Shown here one piece after another: positions 59,817 to 64,000 of a DNA stretch of 64,000 nt. How positions within the stretch are numbered: position 1 is the first letter of the stretch; every line of letters begins with the position of its first letter. The notes beneath the pieces are model-generated. The model was given only the letters and a program-made list of their open reading frames with translations, made no database searches and was not told the DNA's origin. The DNA is from Streptomyces sp. NBC_00224. Its GTDB lineage: Bacteria; Actinomycetota; Actinomycetes; Streptomycetales; Streptomycetaceae. The stretch spans positions 8,383,001 through 8,447,000 of the forward strand of contig NZ_CP108106.1 of the NCBI RefSeq assembly GCF_041435195.1. Reading direction: 5' to 3'. Position numbers and translations under genes: made by a program.

Positions 59817-62800
59817 ATGGGCGGACAGCGCAGGACTCAGTGGGACAGCCAGTTCACTGCCATCGATCCGGTGCTGCTGAGGGCTCCCGCCCAGCCCCTG
59901 CCCGAGCGCCCCGACAGCCCGGCCGGCCCCACCGAGGCCGACCTCGCGCGGTACGTCGCCGAAGCCGCACTCGACCCCTTGCTGCGCGAGGCGGTCGAGC
60001 TGTCCAGCCCCTCGCTGGCCCGCGTCCTGGCCGCCGACCGTCCCCCGACGGGTGATGCGCTGCGTCGGGCCGCGACCGCCGTCGGACGCTACCGGTTGCG
60101 TATGACCACCCGGCCCACCCCGTTCGGCCTGCTCGCCGGGGTCGGCCTCGCCCGCTTCGGTGAGGCCGCCTCTGTCCGCTGGGGCGGCCGCCACCGCGCC
60201 GCCGTGCGCCCGGACCTCGGCTGGCTGGCCAAGGTGGTGAAGCGCCTTCACCAAGACCCGGCGGTCCTGCCCGGTCTGCTTCTCGTCGCCGACCAGCAGT
60301 GCGTGGTACGCGGCTCCCGGCTCGTACTGCCCTATGTGCCCAGGGACGGTGATGACACCCTGGAGGAGGTGAGTGTCCGTCATACACCGGTCGTCGCCGA
60401 GGTGTTGCGCAACACCGCCTCGCCGGTCGCCTTTCCGGAACTGGTGGCGGGGGTGTCCGAGGCCTTCCCGACAGCACCCTCGGACGCCGTGGTGAACCTG
60501 GTGCGCACCCTGGTCGCCCGCGGTTTCCTGCTCACCGACCTGTTTCCCGCCCCGGACAGCACGGACCCCCTCGGCCATGTGCGGGACCGGCTGCCCGAAG
60601 ACCTGTCCCTGCGCGGCGAACTGGAGGGCATACGCTCCGAGCTGTCGCGGTGCGAGGACCTTCCGGCGGGCGGCGACGGCGCCCGCCTCAAAGCCCTGCA
60701 AGTCGCCCGGGAACGCATGACCGCGCTGTGCCCCAGCGACCATGTGCTGCACGTCGACCTCGTACTGGACGCGGACGTGGTGCTGCCGGAGGCGGTGCGC
60801 GAGGAGTTCGAGCGCGCGGCCACCGCCCTGTGGCGGCTCTCCCCGCCCCGCACCGCCCCCGCCCATCTGCGCGCCTACCACCGGGCCTTCGTCGAGCGGT
60901 ACGGCACGGAACGCGCCGTACCCGTGACCGAACTCCTCGATCCCGCCGATGGGTTGGGGCCACCGGACGGGTACGAGCACCCGGCCGTGCCCCGGCCCGG
61001 CGCCGACGCGGAACCGCGCGACGGCGACCTTGAGGACGCGGACCGCCGACGGCTCCTGGCCGAACTCGCCGCCGGGGCGCTCGCCGACCTGTCCCCGGGC
61101 GCACCGCTCCCCGAAGTGGTGCTCGACGAGGCGCTCTTCGCCCGCCTTGCCCCTCCCGCGCCGGACGGCACCGCCGCCAACCGCCCGCCGGACGCCTTCG
61201 AGCTGTACGCGGAGCTGACCGGGTCGTCCGCCGGGCGACTGGACTCCGGGGAGTTCAGGATCGCGCTCTCCCCGGTCGTCGGCAGCGACGTGGCCGGGGC
61301 CACGTTCGGCCGCTTCGCCGCGCAGTTGGGCGGTCCCGAGCTCATGGCGCGCGTCAGCGGCGCCCAAGCCCCGACCGGCGAGGACGGCGAGCCGGCGCCG
61401 GTGCACCTGGAGTTCACCCCTGCCCGGCCGCGCCACGCCAACATCGCCCGCACCCCGCGCTGGCTCGGCCACCGCGTCGTCGTCAGCGCGTTCCCGGACG
61501 CGGCGGGGCCCGAAGCGCTGCCGCTGGACGACCTGGTGGTCCACGCCGACCTGGAGGGGCTGAGCGTCCGCTCCCGCAGCCTCGGCCGCCCGGTGCGGGT
61601 GACCGCCCACCACGTGCTCAACCAGCGCACCGGCGCTCCCAACGTCGCCCGCTTCCTGCACGAGGTGGGCCGGCTGACCGGCCACCGGCTCTGGCAGCCC
61701 TGGGACTGGGGCACGGCCGCCGCCAACCCCGCGCTGCCCCGCGTACGGTACGGGCGCACGATCCTGGCACCGGCCTCCTGGCGGCTCACCCTGCCCACCG
61801 CCGCCTACGAGGAGTGGTGCGCCGCCCTGCCCGAATGGCGGCGGCGCTGGGGCGTACCGGCCTCCGTACGCCTCGTCACGGGCGACCAGCGGATCACGCT
61901 CGACCTCGACCTCCCCTGGCACCAGAGGCTGTTGTACGCCCATGCGCGCACCGCCGAGACCACACTGATCCAGGAGGAAACGGCGGCCGCCGGGTCCGGC
62001 TGGCTGCGGAGCCCCGAGGGGGCCCACACGGCCGAGCTGGTCGTCGCGCTCCGCGCGAAGGAACGGCCCGCGCCCCGGCCCCAGATGCCGCCCATGGCCG
62101 CCCGCCGCACGCCCGAGACGGTCTCACTGCCCGGGGGCGACTGGCTGTACGCCCGCGTGGACACCCCGCAAGCCCGGCAGGACACCGTCATCGAGGAGTG
62201 GCTGCCCCAGCTCGCCACGGCGCTTGTGGACGGCATCGACCGCTGGTTCTTCATCCGCTACCGCGACCCCGAGCCGCACTTGAGGATCCGCTTCCACGGC
62301 GAGTCGCCCGCGCGGGCGGCCGCCCTGCTCACCGTCGTGCGCGACTGGGCCGCCGCGCTCCGCGCCGCACACCTCGCCTCGGGGCTGCGCCTGGAGACGT
62401 ACGACCCGGAGCTCGAACGCTACGGCGGCCCCGAGGCGATGGCCGCCGCCGAACGGGTCTTCCACGCCGACAGCCTGGTGGCCCTGTCCGCCGGAGCGGC
62501 ACGCGGCCGGCCGGGCCCCGACCGCGACCTGTTCTCGGCGGTCAACACCGCGGACATCGCCCGGCACTTCCTGGCAGGCGCGGGCGGCCCGCCCGCCGAC
62601 GTCTGGCTGCCCGCCGCCTACCCGAAGTCCGAGCGCGACCACCGCGCCTTCCGTGAGAACCGTGCCGCCGTGCTGCGGGCGATCGGCCCCGACCGACCCG
62701 CTCCCGCCTTCTCCTCGCCCGCCCTGGCCCTCGCCTGGCAGCGACGCGCCGCCCGACTCGCCGACCACGGCGCGCTGTTGGCCGAGCTGAGGGAACGCGA

Positions 62801-62963
62801 CCCGGACCGGATGCCGCCCACGCCGGTGGCGGGCAGTCTCATCCATATGAGCCACAACCGGCTGATCGGCATCGACCCCGAAGCCGAGCGCCGCGCCCTT
62901 GCCCTCGCCCGGGGCGCCTTCGAGGCGCATCATGCCCGTCGACGCGCCCAGGAGCAGCGATGA
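59817..62963 (+). CDS. lanB: Lantibiotic dehydratase LanB (full length)
   Basis: 1048 residues. The N-terminal glutamylation domain includes MTTRPTPFGLLAGVGLARFG (about 96-115), the family hallmark; the C-terminal SpaB-type elimination domain starts near residue 776 (YARVDTPQARQDTVIEEWLP, RWFFIRYRDPEPHLRIRFHG). It should use glutamyl-tRNA to dehydrate Ser of the precursor to dehydroalanine. ATG 59817 follows GGGGAGAAGC; a start at 59802 is possible. LanC follows with an ATGA overlap, so translation is coupled. Confidence 0.93.
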   Translation: MGGQRRTQWDSQFTAIDPVLLRAPAQPLPERPDSPAGPTEADLARYVAEAALDPLLREAVELSSPSLARVLAADRPPTGDALRRAATAVGRYRLRMTTRPTPFGLLAGVGLARFGEAASVRWGGRHRAAVRPDLGWLAKVVKRLHQDPAVLPGLLLVADQQCVVRGSRLVLPYVPRDGDDTLEEVSVRHTPVVAEVLRNTASPVAFPELVAGVSEAFPTAPSDAVVNLVRTLVARGFLLTDLFPAPDSTDPLGHVRDRLPEDLSLRGELEGIRSELSRCEDLPAGGDGARLKALQVARERMTALCPSDHVLHVDLVLDADVVLPEAVREEFERAATALWRLSPPRTAPAHLRAYHRAFVERYGTERAVPVTELLDPADGLGPPDGYEHPAVPRPGADAEPRDGDLEDADRRRLLAELAAGALADLSPGAPLPEVVLDEALFARLAPPAPDGTAANRPPDAFELYAELTGSSAGRLDSGEFRIALSPVVGSDVAGATFGRFAAQLGGPELMARVSGAQAPTGEDGEPAPVHLEFTPARPRHANIARTPRWLGHRVVVSAFPDAAGPEALPLDDLVVHADLEGLSVRSRSLGRPVRVTAHHVLNQRTGAPNVARFLHEVGRLTGHRLWQPWDWGTAAANPALPRVRYGRTILAPASWRLTLPTAAYEEWCAALPEWRRRWGVPASVRLVTGDQRITLDLDLPWHQRLLYAHARTAETTLIQEETAAAGSGWLRSPEGAHTAELVVALRAKERPAPRPQMPPMAARRTPETVSLPGGDWLYARVDTPQARQDTVIEEWLPQLATALVDGIDRWFFIRYRDPEPHLRIRFHGESPARAAALLTVVRDWAAALRAAHLASGLRLETYDPELERYGGPEAMAAAERVFHADSLVALSAGAARGRPGPDRDLFSAVNTADIARHFLAGAGGPPADVWLPAAYPKSERDHRAFRENRAAVLRAIGPDRPAPAFSSPALALAWQRRAARLADHGALLAELRERDPDRMPPTPVAGSLIHMSHNRLIGIDPEAERRALALARGAFEAHHARRRAQEQR

Positions 62964-64000
62964 CCCAGTCGCTTTCGTCCCCTGGCCTGTCGGTCGGCGC
63001 GGCCCGAGAGGCAGTCGACGACGTGGCCGCGCGGCTGCGCAGCCCCGAGGCGGTCGCCGCGTCCGGCGCCCGGGCCGACTCGCTCGCCGCCGGGCACCCG
63101 GGCGTCGCGCTGCTCTTCACCACACTGGCCGCCGACCGGGGCGGCGACGCCCGGACCGTCGCCCACGGCCATCTCGCCGCCGCGATACGCGCCGACGGCG
63201 GGTTGCACGCCACCGGGCTCTACGCGGGTATGGCGGCCGTCGCCTTCGCCGCGCGCCTCGCGGCCACCGGCCCCGCCGCCTACCGCTCGGTGCTCACCAC
63301 TCTCACACCCCGTCTCGCGGACGCCGCGGTGGAGCGGGCATGGCACCTGCGCACCGCGCGGGCTGCCGGTACGGGTGTGGCGGCGCACCAGTACGACGCG
63401 GTGTCCGGGGTCGCGGGGCTCGCGCGGCTGCTGCTCGCCCTCGACCCGCGCGGGCCGGCGCTGCGCCACTGCCTCGAAGCCCTGACCGACCTCGCCGAAC
63501 CGGCCGCCACCGGGCACGGCACCCTGCCGGGCTGGTGGTCGGCGGCCGGACCGGGCCGCGACGTCCCTTCCCCCGACTACCCGCGCGGCCACCTCAACCT
63601 GGGCCTGGCGCACGGGATTCCGGGCCCGCTGGCCGTCCTCGCCCTCGCCCTGGAACAAGGTGTCCGGGTGCCCGGCCAGGAGGAGGCCGTCGCACGGCTC
63701 GCCGGATGGCTGGTACAGCGTCGGAGCGAGGACGCGTACGGACCGTACTGGGCGATGACGCTGCGCGCGGAGGACGAGCTCGCGGGCGCCCTTCCGCCGT
63801 CCCCGGCCACCCGGGCCGCTTGGTGCTACGGGAGCCCCGGCGTGGCCCGGGCACTCTTCCTCGCGGGCCGGGCGCTGGGTGAACCCGCATGGCGGCGGAC
63901 GGCCGCCCGCTCCCTGCACGCGGTACTCGCCCGGCCCGCCGCCACCCGGGCGCTGGAAGGGGCCGGGCTGTGCCACGGCACCGGCGGGCTGCTCCACATC
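62960..64000 (+). CDS. lanC: Lanthionine cyclase LanC (3' end outside window)
   Basis: 347 codons visible, cut by the window end. Zinc-binding residues C289 (AWCYGSPG), C338 and H339 (LCHGTGG) are in place; the GLAHGIPGPLAVLALALEQG stretch fits an alpha-toroid repeat. It adds precursor Cys thiols to dehydroalanines to form lanthionines. Start ATG 62960 overlaps lanB by 4 bp. Roughly 50-80 more residues would be expected beyond the window. Confidence 0.9.
   Translation, partial: MTQSLSSPGLSVGAAREAVDDVAARLRSPEAVAASGARADSLAAGHPGVALLFTTLAADRGGDARTVAHGHLAAAIRADGGLHATGLYAGMAAVAFAARLAATGPAAYRSVLTTLTPRLADAAVERAWHLRTARAAGTGVAAHQYDAVSGVAGLARLLLALDPRGPALRHCLEALTDLAEPAATGHGTLPGWWSAAGPGRDVPSPDYPRGHLNLGLAHGIPGPLAVLALALEQGVRVPGQEEAVARLAGWLVQRRSEDAYGPYWAMTLRAEDELAGALPPSPATRAAWCYGSPGVARALFLAGRALGEPAWRRTAARSLHAVLARPAATRALEGAGLCHGTGGLLHI

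Noticed and set aside
58767..62027. A 1086-codon minus-strand open frame across lanB and the JmjC gene
   Set aside because: Antisense to LanB, whose motifs are unmistakable; the peptide is Gly/Arg/His-rich with no domain. It also hides the true precursor gene, which is in another frame.
1..64000. CRISPR arrays, tRNA and rRNA genes, prophage integrase and attachment sites
   Set aside because: Looked for repeat-spacer patterns, tRNA-like cloverleaf consensus and integrase motifs on both strands; none seen.

Overview
The window is a high-GC actinobacterial chromosome segment, almost certainly from Streptomyces or a close relative. Support for this: GC-rich third codon positions throughout, GTG starts, many secreted proteins, many small regulator/enzyme pairs, rare TTA (bldA-type) codons, and actinobacterial families such as DUF6236, DUF6629 and SigE-type sigma factors. 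No rRNA, tRNA or CRISPR array was seen. The content is accessory in character: single enzymes with their own regulators, exported proteins, catabolic operons and natural-product genes.

Layout. 1-6.2 kb: the end of a ricin-type lectin protein, a cupin/LysR pair, small secreted proteins (one with a bulb-lectin-like motif), and a LysR/MFS divergent pair. 6.2-9.1 kb: a cobalamin riboswitch ahead of a (2Fe-2S) ferredoxin-like gene, then gap (GAPDH) behind a DJ-1/AraC regulator. 9.2-15.8 kb: a DUF6236 protein, an NlpC/P60 wall hydrolase with a foldable leader, a P450, and a P-loop NTPase with Sel1/TPR repeats. 16-24 kb: an SDR, a LysR gene with a perfect 24-bp palindrome before it, a DUF6629 membrane protein, a TetR/oxidoreductase pair, secreted proteins and an amidase. 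24.6-31.3 kb: a papain-like protease with a membrane-anchored partner, a NodB deacetylase, a deletion scar that fuses a headless TetR gene to a headless hydrolase gene, and an M4 protease with an emfourin-type inhibitor.

31.5-45 kb: a SigE-type sigma factor with a putative anti-sigma partner; a dienelactone-hydrolase-like protein lacking the usual nucleophile; an isoprenoid cassette (polyprenyl synthase plus MpaB/Lcp-like haem oxygenase); and a run of small regulated units (ArsR/SRPBCC, VOC, ABM/MerR, PadR/FAD monooxygenase), several with clear palindromic operators. 44.9-47.1 kb: a two-gene unit of an Fe(II)/2-oxoglutarate oxygenase and an unrecognised protein whose third codon is TTA. 47.2-52.5 kb: a LuxR-type regulator divergent from a very large secreted subtilisin with beta-propeller-like repeats. 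52.6-57.3 kb: a sugar-acid operon (GntR, DapA-family, IlvD/Edd) next to a secreted pectate lyase, suggesting pectin/uronate use. 57.6-58.3 kb: a lysozyme-like secreted protein behind a candidate structured RNA.

58.5-64 kb (running off the end): a class I lanthipeptide cluster. It has a JmjC/cupin oxygenase, a 43-aa precursor gene on the minus strand at 59468-59599 with a class I FDLD leader box and a Ser/Cys-rich core, a full-length LanB dehydratase and an overlapping LanC cyclase cut by the window edge. This is the best candidate for an undescribed system here.
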